From: Panagrolaimus kolymaensis
Lineage: Eukaryota; Nematoda; Chromadorea; Rhabditida; Panagrolaimidae
Direction: 5' to 3'
Length of the DNA: 64,000 nt
Assembly (NCBI GenBank): GCA_028622995.1
Contig: JAJQJQ010000017.1
Coordinates: forward strand, 4,092,001-4,156,000
Shown: piece after piece, positions 21,337 to 29,926 of the stretch
Layout: each line of letters begins with the position of its first letter
How positions within the stretch are numbered: the stretch's first letter is position 1
Notes under the pieces: model-generated
What the model was told of the DNA's origin: nothing
Seen by the model: the letters and a program-made list of their open reading frames with translations, nothing else
Database searches by the model: none
Program-made: the position numbers and the translations under genes

Positions 21337-21782
21337 TGTCAAGAATTACCAAAATCTTGATTTGAATATTTTAAAAATATTGTTTTAGTTAAAATTGTTT
21401 TATTTTATATTTGTTGTATCGCGAACAGGAGATGCATTTATGTTATTTTATCTTTTTTATCAAATTCCAAAATATAGCTTCATTCTCTTGCTCGCCGTTG
21501 AATGTTTTCTTTTATTGTATTGAAAGAAAGCTCTTGCTTTCTCTTCATTTTTTGTATTTCTTTTTATTGTAAAACGCAGTTGATAGATTTTTTGAGCAAA
21601 TTTAGGATTTTATTATTTTGATTATTGTTAGAAAATTTCTAAGTAAATCGAGTAAAATTTGTCGTGTTAAATTTAAAATAAACGGTTTAATTACCCAAAG
21701 TTTGAGAGAGAAAACGACACCCGGGATTACGTTATTTTATTTTGATCATTTATTTATTTCTTGGTATCAACAACTTTGATCA
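21337..21782 (+). repeat. BEL/Pao 3' LTR (copy 3)
   Basis: It is 446 bp long with TG...CA ends, AATAAA at 21677-21682 and the spliced leader at 21684-21706. Immediately after it, TATCT (21783-21787) repeats the five bases before LTR 1, and the host pseudogene exon resumes with AAATTGTTTGC. Confidence 0.95.
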
Positions 21783-22395
21783 TATCTAAATTGTTTGCAA
21801 ATGAAAATTTGACCCATTCAGAAATTTTACAAGAAATTTATGGTTGGGTTTCTGGACAAAAAGATGTCAACCTTACAAATTTATACAATTCCATTAAGGA
21901 AGATGTTCAAGGTAAAGTTGGATCAACCCTTGATAGCGTACAAAAAATTGCTAACAACCTTTCACCTGAGCTTGGAGATTTTGTTAAACAACTTGATGTA
22001 AGTTTAATCAATAATGCAAGCATAAAAATCAGAATAATAATAATAATAATAATTAAATATATTTTTTAAAGGATATCATCAATAATGATGCATTGATATT
22101 GCTCGATCAAGACAAAGCTATTGGAAATTTAGTTTCTAATCTTTTCACCAATATTCAAAAACTCCTTGATCAACTTTTAAAAGATCTTGGAAGCCTCCTC
22201 AATCTTAATAATCTCAATCTTAAAGGCCTCCTCCAAGTTGATAGCATCCTTAATGGTTTACTTGGAAATGGTTTAACTGGAATTGTTGAAACCGTTAAAA
22301 ATTTTTTAAACATTCTTACTGGTGGCCTTCTTAGAACTGATTTATTGAATGGCCTTTTAAGTCCTAAAGGTTTCTTAAAACTTTGGCATCTTTAA

Positions 22396-22679
22396 AATTT
22401 TTTTTACACACCGGATAGTAATGTAAATTGAACAGTATTTTGCATTTCTGATTAACTATCATTTTTTTTAATTTAATGAAATAAAATTTTTAAAAAAAGA
22501 GTTATGCCAACGAACGCTGTTGCATAAATTCCTTTGTGCGTGCGTGTTTATCTATCTCTTTTTTCTATAAATTTTTGGTTGAAAAAGAAAAATAGAAAAA
22601 TGAGCAAAAAAAGCCCCAACGCATCATCCTCTGTTATTTTATATTTTGATAGAAAAAGAATGAAAAAGAATTCATCTTC
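22396..22679. promoter_or_regulatory. Upstream region of the SL RNA gene
   Basis: This is a 284-bp AT-rich stretch between the pseudogene fragment and the SL RNA gene. It must hold the SL RNA promoter, including any proximal sequence element. I could not identify one by eye, and the 70 bases before the leader do not resemble the LTR bases before its leader copy. Confidence 0.4.
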
Positions 22680-22790
22680 GGTTTAATTACCCAAAGTTTG
22701 AGGTAATAAGTAAATTCCAGCTCTTTTTAAAGTGGCTTTGGAAAAATTAAAATAAATTTTGGAAAGTTTTGCTTTAAGCGAAACAAATAT
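22680..22790 (+). ncRNA. Spliced-leader RNA gene (SL1-like, 23-nt leader)
   Basis: The SL RNA donates its 5' leader to mRNAs by trans-splicing. The leader (22680-22702) begins GGTTTAATTACCC and ends GTTTGAG, differing from the 22-nt C. elegans SL1 as I remember it by one extra A. It is followed directly by a splice donor, GTAATAAG. CCAAAG in the leader can pair with CTTTGG near 22736-22741 to form stem I, and AGC...GCT around 22718-22737 can form stem II. The Sm-binding site AATTTTGGA lies at 22755-22763, followed by a hairpin at 22766-22784 (GTTTTGCTT/AAGCGAAAC). The order leader, donor, stem, Sm site, terminal hairpin is that of nematode SL RNAs. The 3' end is approximate. No 5S rRNA gene is next to it. 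Confidence 0.88.
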
Positions 22791-23011
22791 TTATAAAGTT
22801 TTTTGGATAATGCAATGTGGATGCGGCTTCCAATACCTATGAGGTTTTTTATGAATATATTAGAGACAGGTGTTTGGATGATTCGAATAATTTGATAATG
22901 AATCGAATGAATTGAAGATTCATTTATTTTTGGTTATTAAAATTCAAAAACATTTAATATTGCTTTTCTTGAAAAAAGTATTATTTCCATCGATTTCCTC
23001 CATTGTTTTAA

Positions 23012-24299
23012 TCATAAAAAAAAGTGTTTTTCAAGCTCTTTAATATTTAAGTGAATATTTTTGCTTATATCCGCGAGGGGTTTAGCTAAAGTCAAAATTA
23101 AATTTCGTGCTTCATTAATTGAAATGGTTTCACGAACAGCGTGTGGAGGAATATCATGTTTAAAATAATCTAATAATCTTTCCGTTTCTCTTACAGATGT
23201 TTCCCAACTTCGTTCAAATTCGCTTCGTTGAACTTCAGTGAAATCTTCGCCATTATTTAATAAGCATAAAAATCGAAAGGCTTCATTATCAAATAAATAA
23301 ACAGTTTCTTGTCCCAAAATAATTTTTACATTTTCTTTTAAATCATCTATGTATCGATTTAATGGAGCCATAGTATTTCCTAGGCGATAATTGGTACTTC
23401 TTGCTCGAGTAAAACAAAATGCAATATTAGCTGTAGCGGTTTTATTTAGATGGGCTAATAATTCATTGATGCAATATTTAAATACCAAATTTAATTTGGA
23501 ATTGTCAGGTTTAAGAAAAATGCAAATTCCATGAAGTTCTTCAAAATTAGAAATATATTGTAAAATGGCAGCAAAATTTTCTTGATCCCTCGTTATTCCT
23601 CGACTATCTCCAACACCCGGGGTATCAATCAAACGAACAGTAGTTTTTCCAACAGAAAATAGATAACTTTTAGGTTGTTAAGTGCATGATTCACCAGGCT
23701 TGAAATTTTCATTATTGAATTCACCAATTTTAATTATTTTTTTCTCCAAAATTTGTATCAAATATTGTAAATTTCGCTGGAATGAGAAACACATTTTCAG
23801 AAGTTTCAGCATCAGCCAATGTTTTATAAGTTAAATAATTAGCAAATCCATTAATCCACGTGGATTTTCCAACATCTGTTTCACCAAGTAATAAAATGTT
23901 TATTTCTTTATTTGGTCGAATTTTATCGATCAAAGCTTTGAGTTGGGGTTCGTAAAATCCAATGAAAGTATCTCCATGTTTTTCATGGTTGCAACAATAT
24001 TGAAAAAATTAAATATTTGCAAATCCGCAATGACAATAAAAATTATCATTAAAATAATATTGAATTCGATTTTTACAATCTTCACAATACCATTCACATT
24101 TGCCTTTTCCAGAAAGATTTCCTTTAAAAGATAAAGGGCATGGAAGATCCAAATCCACTCGTTTATTTGGTTTATGAAAAGCTAAATGTCGATCATCTGT
24201 GCAACGAACAAAACATTTTGTTTGATCTTTTTTATGGGTTTCAAGCACATCGTTATCAATACAATGTCCATTAAAATATTGGGCATATTCGATTTGCAT
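23012..24299 (-). pseudogene. P-loop GTPase with N-terminal Cys/His region, broken
   Basis: Read on the minus strand, the frame opens at 24299 with a Cys/His-rich segment (CEWYCEDC, YCHCG, then CCNHEKHG), followed by a GTPase: P-loop GETDVGKST, then GFANYLTYKTL, then IDTPGVGD (G3), NIAFCFTRARS and a C-terminal helical region. This resembles a family of cytosolic AIG1/septin-like GTPases expanded in some nematodes and other invertebrates; that placement is from memory. Three defects are visible: an in-frame TAA at 24009-24011 between the Cys/His parts, a +1/-1 frame change in an A-rich run near 23735, and a TAA at 23678-23680 where the frame resumes. The C-terminus ends at TGA in a T-run at 23012. 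No introns with good splice sites remove these defects. I call it a pseudogene. Confidence 0.75.
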
Positions 24300-24770
24300 T
24301 ATCAGGAAAAATATTTTCTCTTTGATTAATAACTTTGTTGCTGTTGTTGTGAGTCATTTCTAAATCAACAAAAATCAAATCGATATCCTCCTTCTTTTTT
24401 TAGCTCTAAAAATAAATTTGAATTTTCTATTCGCCCCTCAGCCAAATTTAAGACATTTCAAGATTGGCTGCAAAAATAATCAAACAAAAATTTTTTTAGG
24501 TTTATTTATTTTTGAGTTTGGAATTTTTTTTACATTATTCAAAGCAATTTTTGCTTGAAGTGAAAAAACCAAGTGTTCATTAATTTTTGGTTGCTTCCAA
24601 ATCGGCACTATAGGATCGGATTTTAAAAATATCATTGAAATTGGATGTAAAAATGCATAATCAACGAGAAAAATAAAGCACCTTTGCTCTGAAATTTTTT
24701 TCTTATTCAAAAAGTTTTTTTTCTTCAATTTTTTGCATCAAAGCTTGATGCTTGTGTTCATAAACACCTT

Positions 24771-24917
24771 GGTATGTCTGGAACTCAAAATTTTTGAATT
24801 GCGACTATTTTTTTTATTAATCCCTTAATTTTTGTTTAGTTTTTTTAACTATGAAAATGTATGTCATTTTTAACTCGCTGCCTCAATTAAAGAGATATGA
24901 AACCTCGAAGTTTCATG
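24771..24917 (-). repeat. Inverted repeat partner of 794-941
   Basis: The reverse complement of this stretch reads ATGAAACTTCGAGGTTTCAT, then TTAATTGAGGC, then ACATACATTTTCATAGTT and finally GAGTTCCAGACATAC, matching 794-941 with an estimated 10-15 per cent divergence and a small indel region in the middle. Confidence 0.8.
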
Positions 24918-24934
24918 TTCAAAAACCTGATATT

Positions 24935-25150
24935 TTTATTTTCAAACCCAAATATCTTGTTGATGAGCTCAATGATTGAAAAAAAAGTGGAGTTCGTTTA
25001 TTTAGTAAAATAATTTATCTACAAGATTTTTAAAACATAAAAATTAATTTTGAATTTTTTTGATTTTTGCCAAGGCATTAACCTTAAAAAAAGTTTCTTT
25101 AAATGAAAAACAATAAATTTAAATATTCCTAACTTCATTGAATAGGTAAT
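24935..25150 (+). repeat. 216-bp direct repeat, right copy
   Basis: This is the second copy of 3141-3356, with one visible base difference. Sequences outside the 216 bases do not match, so this is a discrete unit. I see no terminal inverted repeats or target duplication. Confidence 0.9.
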
Positions 25151-25323
25151 AATCTTTTCAAGGTGCGATGCGAAAAGGAATTAAAAGGTTAGGAATGGAA
25201 GTATGTAAATTATGATAAAAGAAGCGTGGTTGTAAACGATCATTTGCAAAATCTAAACTTGGGAAAAAATGAAAGTAAAATTTGCATTTATTTATTCTCT
25301 ATAAAACCTTTATCTTCGATCAA

Positions 25324-25859
25324 ATGATAATTGTAAAACTCATCATTCGACGACTGGAAGCTCCTATTCTTGAAGATCAAAAACCAAGTTATGATGTCAA
25401 GACTGCCATGGTTATTCTTGAACTAACTTTATCTCCGCTTAAACATGTAAGTGTTTTCAAGTTTCATTTCTTTTAGTTTACAATTTCATTTTTTAGGAAG
25501 ATGAAACTGCCGCTGCTACTCTTCCAGCTCCTATTGCTGTCATCCCAGAAGATAAAAAGCCAACATCCGACGAAAATAACAATTCTGCTGTTTCTGCACC
25601 CGCTCCTCTCGTTGATCCAACAAATGCCGCTGCTGGTGTTGGAGGTTCTGAACGTGAAAAGAAGAAGAAAAAGAAGTCAAAGGATAAGAAAAAATCAAAG
25701 AAGGATGGCAAAAGTGAAAATGGTAGTGAAAAAAAGAAAAAGAAGAAGTCCAAGAAGAACAAATCAAAAAGTGAAAAGAAAAAGAAGAATACTGGTGGCT
25801 CAACATCTGAAGAAAAGAAGCCTGAAGAAACCACTCTTCCTCCTCCTCCAGCTATTTAG
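25324..25859 (+). CDS. Small lysine-rich protein (161 aa), unknown
   Basis: Two exons: 25324-25446 (41 codons from the first ATG) and 25497-25859. The 50-bp phase-0 intron has a GTAAGT donor and a TTTTTTAG acceptor. The protein starts MIIVKLIIRRLEAPILEDQ. It has an Ala/Pro-rich segment (about residues 43-85) and then a long basic tract of KKKKKKSKDKKKSKK type with Ser/Gly spacers, and ends EETTLPPPPAI. There are no known catalytic motifs. The basic tail would suit nuclear or nucleic-acid binding, but that is inference from composition. AATAAA at 25910-25915 supports the 3' end. Additional 5' exons are possible, because no trans-splice acceptor is evident directly upstream of the ATG. Confidence 0.6.
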
Positions 25860-26159
25860 TGATTTTTCTTTTAATTTTGGATTGTATAAATTGAATCTGA
25901 TATTGACAAAATAAACTCTTTAAAAATAAACATGTGTTAAACTAGAAAAAGCTATTAAAGTGGAATGAGCGATGGTAAAAAAATATAAAATAAAATTTTT
26001 GACAATGTGAAATTAAAGAAGAATAAAAGCTTTATTAAATACTCTTTTCAAAGAGTTGACACAAACAGCGAAAAATAAAAAAAAATTAGTATGACTACAA
26101 TCAAAAAAAACACAAAAGTCAAAGCTATCCAACATATGTATTTTCTATCACTTCGTTGC

Positions 26160-28042
26160 TCATTGACGAACAACTCGGACGAATTTTGGTCGAACTTGTG
26201 GACGTTCTTTAAGATCATTGAAAGGCTTTCCAAATTGAATAGTGCAGTGTTTTCTTTCAGGCGTAGGAGTAATTTGATCATCGAGAAAGCCAATTGGACC
26301 AATATTTTCACCAAGGAGAAAATGAAAGTTGCCCGAACGATGCCACATATAAGGAATAGTGAACTAAAAAAATGAGCTATAGCATAGGAAAAAGTTTAAA
26401 GAAACTTACTTCATATAAACCACGAACACATTTACAAGGAACGGGATCTCTTTGAATCAAAGTTGGTTTGACTTCAGCAATAAAATTATCGATATCAACC
26501 TTCACCAATTCGAGACTATACCATTTTCCAACTTCATATTCTTCATTAGCAACCAATAAGAAATAATGAAGTTGAGAACAATAAAATTCCTTTTTGTTAA
26601 TACAGAGGCCTTCAAAAGTCTAAAAACCAAATAAAAGTTAATAATCATATATCATTTTAAAAAACAACCATGTCTTTCAAGCTAAGACTAGCATTAATGT
26701 CGGCATCAGCTACAACCAAAGTAGTATAAGCACGTTCGTCAGGGTCCATGTAACCAAAATCAGCCGTTGTTCCTCCAATTTGTCCATAAAGATTTGAAAG
26801 CAAACCATATTTATCAAAAACGAGGCAGTCATTGTTGAGCAAAAAGAACCCGAAGCAATCCTCAATTATACGGATACCACCTCGAAGCTGAAATTTTTAT
26901 AAATAATTCAAAGACAAAATATCCTAATAAACTCACAAAATGGTTATCGATGGCAACACTGTTTAATCCAGGAGAATCACATTTACCAGCCTCAAAGATA
27001 ATAAATCTATCTAAGGTATAGTTGTAACGTATGTCAACGGTGAGAGCCATATTTGGCTGAACCGGGAGGTATTCAGAGTTAAGAAGAGATCCAATGTGAT
27101 TGAAAGCCAAAGAAACTCGCCAACGAGGTTTGGTTGGAATATAAAATGTTTTGCCAGGAAGCATATAGCCTTGAATACCAGGGAGATTCTAAAAAACAGC
27201 TTTAAATCAGTTAAATAAAAAAATTAATTAAACTAACCTTTTCTTTGAGTGGATCAACTTGAGCTACAAATGGATCATAAGGATCAAACATGGGACGTCT
27301 TGCGTGTAAGAGCCACGGCTAAAAGAAAAGCATATAAATATTTCTTTAAAAGCTTTATAGGACTTACAGCTTTCAGAGCAAAATCAAACTTATCAGGATT
27401 AACACAAGCAACCTTGAAAAGTTCAAACGTGACATCATTGTTAGCCCCATTATAAAATTCTACAGCTGAAGTAAATTTGAATTGGACAAAGCAATCAAAA
27501 GTGACATTTCGACATAATACTTTAGAATAAACGGATGGATCACAGGGAACTTCGCCAACGACATCAGTAAAACATCGAGCAGGTTCATCATCTGAGAAAA
27601 CGCAGAAAGATTTAACCTAAAAAGAAAGAAGAAAGCATATATTAGAAAAATGATATAAAATAAAACATACAGCAAAGACATCATTTCCCATATTGAAGCA
27701 TTCCCATTTCTTTTGATTGCGAGCAATGTATTCATAAACACAGCCTTCTTCATTAGCCACATAGTTAACATTTTCAAATACTTCATATGGTCGTTCATCT
27801 TTGTAAGATTGAGATCGAGTTTTAGGATCTAAACGTCGTTTAAAGCATGTTGGAAAAACATAGACAGTTTTCTTTGTTGTAAAATCAATGACGGTATGAG
27901 TAATACGATCATGTTGATTCCATAGACATTCTAAGACGACGCCATTGCTGGTGTTCAATTTGCCATGGAAAAGACTCCATTCCCGAGAACCATCTAACCT
28001 TTTAGGATCACCCATCTCATCATTTAGCTGGGGTGGTTTCAT
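26160..28042 (-). CDS. Conserved-looking 528-aa protein, seven exons, function unknown
   Basis: Exons in coding order: 27671-28042, 27368-27616, 27238-27318, 26937-27188, 26669-26887, 26410-26619, 26160-26363. All six introns are phase 0 with GT...AG ends, and the joined frame is open with codon counts 124, 83, 27, 84, 73, 70 and 68 (with stop). The ATG at 28042 is preceded by a TTTTTTTTTAG at 28075, a likely trans-splice acceptor giving a 32-nt leader. AATAAA (26031-26036, minus) marks the 3' end. There is no signal peptide or membrane segment. Many single Cys are spread through the protein (for example CFKRR, CDPSVYSKVLC, CKCVRG). Segments such as WSLFHGKLNTSNGVVLECLW and PVPCKCVRGLYE look constrained. 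I do not recognise the family. Confidence 0.82.
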
Positions 28043-28222
28043 TGACGAACAATATGCTTTCTTGTAAAGTTAAGCTAAAAAAAAATAAAGAAGATTAAAT
28101 TTAACTTTTGAACAAAATTTTATCAACTTTCACGACTATTTTGATTGCAAAAAATGAATAACAGAGAGAACGAAAAAAGCTAACGATACATATGCCTGCT
28201 TATACAGTATTCACTCTTTCGT

Positions 28223-28304
28223 GTTAGAATCAGGGATGCACGGAAATGACATTTTTACGTTTCCGCGGAAACGGAAACGAATCATGTGCATCCCTGGTTA
28301 GAAT
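28223..28304. mobile_element. 66-bp hAT-type MITE with 8-bp target duplication
   Basis: The element 28231-28296 starts CAGGGATGCAC and ends GTGCATCCCTG, perfect 11-bp inverted termini of the hAT type. It is flanked by the 8-bp direct repeat GTTAGAAT at 28223-28230 and 28297-28304. The interior contains GTTTCCGCGGAAAC, which is itself palindromic. It is too short to encode anything. It lies about 190 bp upstream of the start of the 528-aa gene. Confidence 0.9.
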
Positions 28305-29926
28305 TCAAGCTTCAAGTAAAATGTTTTTGAATTTTTTTGATTAAAAGGAGAAATATTGAATACAATAATTTGAAGTGAAAGTTTGGGAATTTATTTTAGT
28401 TTATGCATACTTATTTTTTAATGGATATTCAGAATAAAAATAGGAGGTACTATGCTTTTTTCTTATCATTTTATGTTCCAAGAACATAAACTTTAAAAAT
28501 TTGAAGGTACATAAGTCAAAAATAAATTTACTAAACCGATTAGCTATTAAAATAAATAAAGGTAATGTACTTTTTAAATTTATTATAGAAAAAAAATTAA
28601 ATTAATATTCTTATTAAACGTTTTGTAAACTTTTTTTATAATCTTTGATAAATATTTTCTCAAATATTAGTTTCTGATTATTGTACCACATTACCTAATC
28701 ATTTTTTACTCATTTTCTTTATTTATTACAGAAAAAAACCATTTTTTATTCTCAACTTTGTATCGTCTATGAATGAATTTTGATTCATGAGCTTGATAAA
28801 AGAAGGAAGGCGACATATTAGATATCGAAAATGTATTTTAAAGTTATTATTCTTATTTTCTTATCCTTATTTATTAAAATTTGCCTTTTAGGCTCATGTT
28901 TGATATTTCAATTGCATTTGCTTTATTGAGCTTTGCTTCTTTCTTCTTTTTTTTGTTGATTACATAAAAATGCAAGACAGGTTGTGAAAGGATTTGGATC
29001 AAAGCAGATCCGCAAGCAAAAAAAAAAAAAAAATGGAGGCGGTTCGTTTGAATGAAAGTTAGCTAAGTGGGCTCTTTCATTCATTTTTGTTCAACTTTTT
29101 TATGCTCTTTTTTTTCTTGAGAAAGCTTCCTCCTTGGTTATCCCTCATCAACAAGGATGGTGCAAGCAACCAAGAAAGCAAATCGCTCTCCCTCGCAATA
29201 ACTGTGTGTTTCCTCTTCTTTTTCTTTTTTTAAATATATCCGGAAAGACTCAAGCTTTTGTCGTCACCTTGGTTGGTTGGATCCATCTATTCGACTCATA
29301 AACGATAAGCTTAACGCTATTATTTTTTTTTTCAAGTGCAAAAAGCATTTCAGATCGATCGTTGTAGTTTTTTTTTTGTTTTTTTGCTGTTGTTAGATGA
29401 GATTATTGGAGAGATCGATTAGAGAAAAAATTTTTTCAATTATTATAAAAAAGAAATTAATAAGATTTGTATATTATTTCCGTGTTTTATTATTAAATGC
29501 TTTACAATAGTATCAAATTACTTTTAAAATATAATTTTTTTTCAGAAGAAGTGAGAGAGGGCTCTTCTTTTCATCGCAAAAAAAAAAACACACATTTTTT
29601 GCAACTTTTAAAGCGGTCCATTGAAATAAAAAAGATTTCACAAAAAAAAACAAAAAAAAACAAAAGAAGACCGCAGTTTTACAACAAACGATTACTACTA
29701 CTTTTCTTTCTTTTCTCTTTTTTTCATCTCAAATATATAATTAGAATTATATTTCAAGTATCAACAACGAAAATTTATTTGTGGTAGCAGTTTCATTTAC
29801 TTTATTTTTTCTTTAACGAATTTTAAACGAACAAATAAAAAAAGAAGAGAGCCTTCTTGCTCGTATCTTCTTTTTTTTGCGAATTCCATTTGACGACTGC
29901 CATCGATAAAACCATTTTTGGCCGAA
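28305..29926. promoter_or_regulatory. Upstream region of unc-89
   Basis: These 1.6 kb hold no supported gene and lie between the divergent 528-aa gene and unc-89. The first half is very AT-rich. From about 28970 the sequence has more GC, with poly-T and poly-A runs and Ser/Lys-like shadows. It presumably holds the muscle promoter and 5' leader of unc-89. I see no clear TATA box at a convincing distance and no consensus trans-splice acceptor right before the ATG at 29927. Confidence 0.4.

Larger units (their letters stand above)
4062..21787 (+). mobile_element. BEL/Pao LTR retrotransposon, tandem LTR-int-LTR-int-LTR
   Basis: Three 446-bp LTRs (4067-4512, 12702-13147, 21337-21782) separate two internal regions that give the same translations in every frame. 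The period is 8635 bp. The LTRs have TG...CA ends. The only target duplication is TATCT at 4062-4066 and 21783-21787, outside the outermost LTRs, and the host exon reads continuously across it. The inner LTR is flanked by internal sequence on both sides. A single insertion therefore later became a tandem, for example by unequal crossing-over between LTRs, or the assembly duplicated one unit. Bases after each 5' LTR (GTGGGGGCTCAGCCGG) are the likely primer-binding site; I could not name the tRNA. The purine tract before the 3' LTR is short (TTGGGAA). Confidence 0.95.
3975..22395 (+). pseudogene. Broken copy of the Leu/Gly-rich secreted protein gene, split by a retrotransposon
   Basis: Bases 3975-4066 and 21783-21997 together match the middle of exon 1 of the gene at 1271-2412, and 22072-22395 match the start of its exon 2. 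The intron 21998-22071 keeps its GTAAGT donor, its ATT repeat and a TTTAAAG acceptor. The signal peptide and N-terminal third are missing. A BEL/Pao element (4067-21782) interrupts it, and the C-terminal Gly/Leu repeat is lost: similarity fades near 22376 and the frame ends at 22395 after LKLWHL. It is in inverted orientation to the intact gene. The reading frame is otherwise open, so decay appears recent. I infer that the duplication came before the retrotransposon insertion, because the target duplication lies inside the copied exon. Confidence 0.85.
24300..25281. other. Repeat-rich intergenic stretch
   Basis: I see no supported gene. Segments here recur elsewhere: about 24590-24625 (inverted, par-6 upstream), 24690-24770 (direct, near 2740-2830), 24771-24917 (inverted, 794-941) and 24935-25150 (direct, 3141-3356). 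The final 130 bases before 25281 are unique and may hold the promoter of the next gene. Confidence 0.6.

Noticed and set aside
4067..21782. Two independent insertions of the same element side by side
   Set aside because: Only one pair of target duplications exists, at the outer ends, and the inner LTR is shared.
25493..25834. Minus-strand Phe/Ser-rich frames
   Set aside because: They are antisense shadows of the lysine-rich exon; long Phe and Ser runs mirror AAG/GAA codons.
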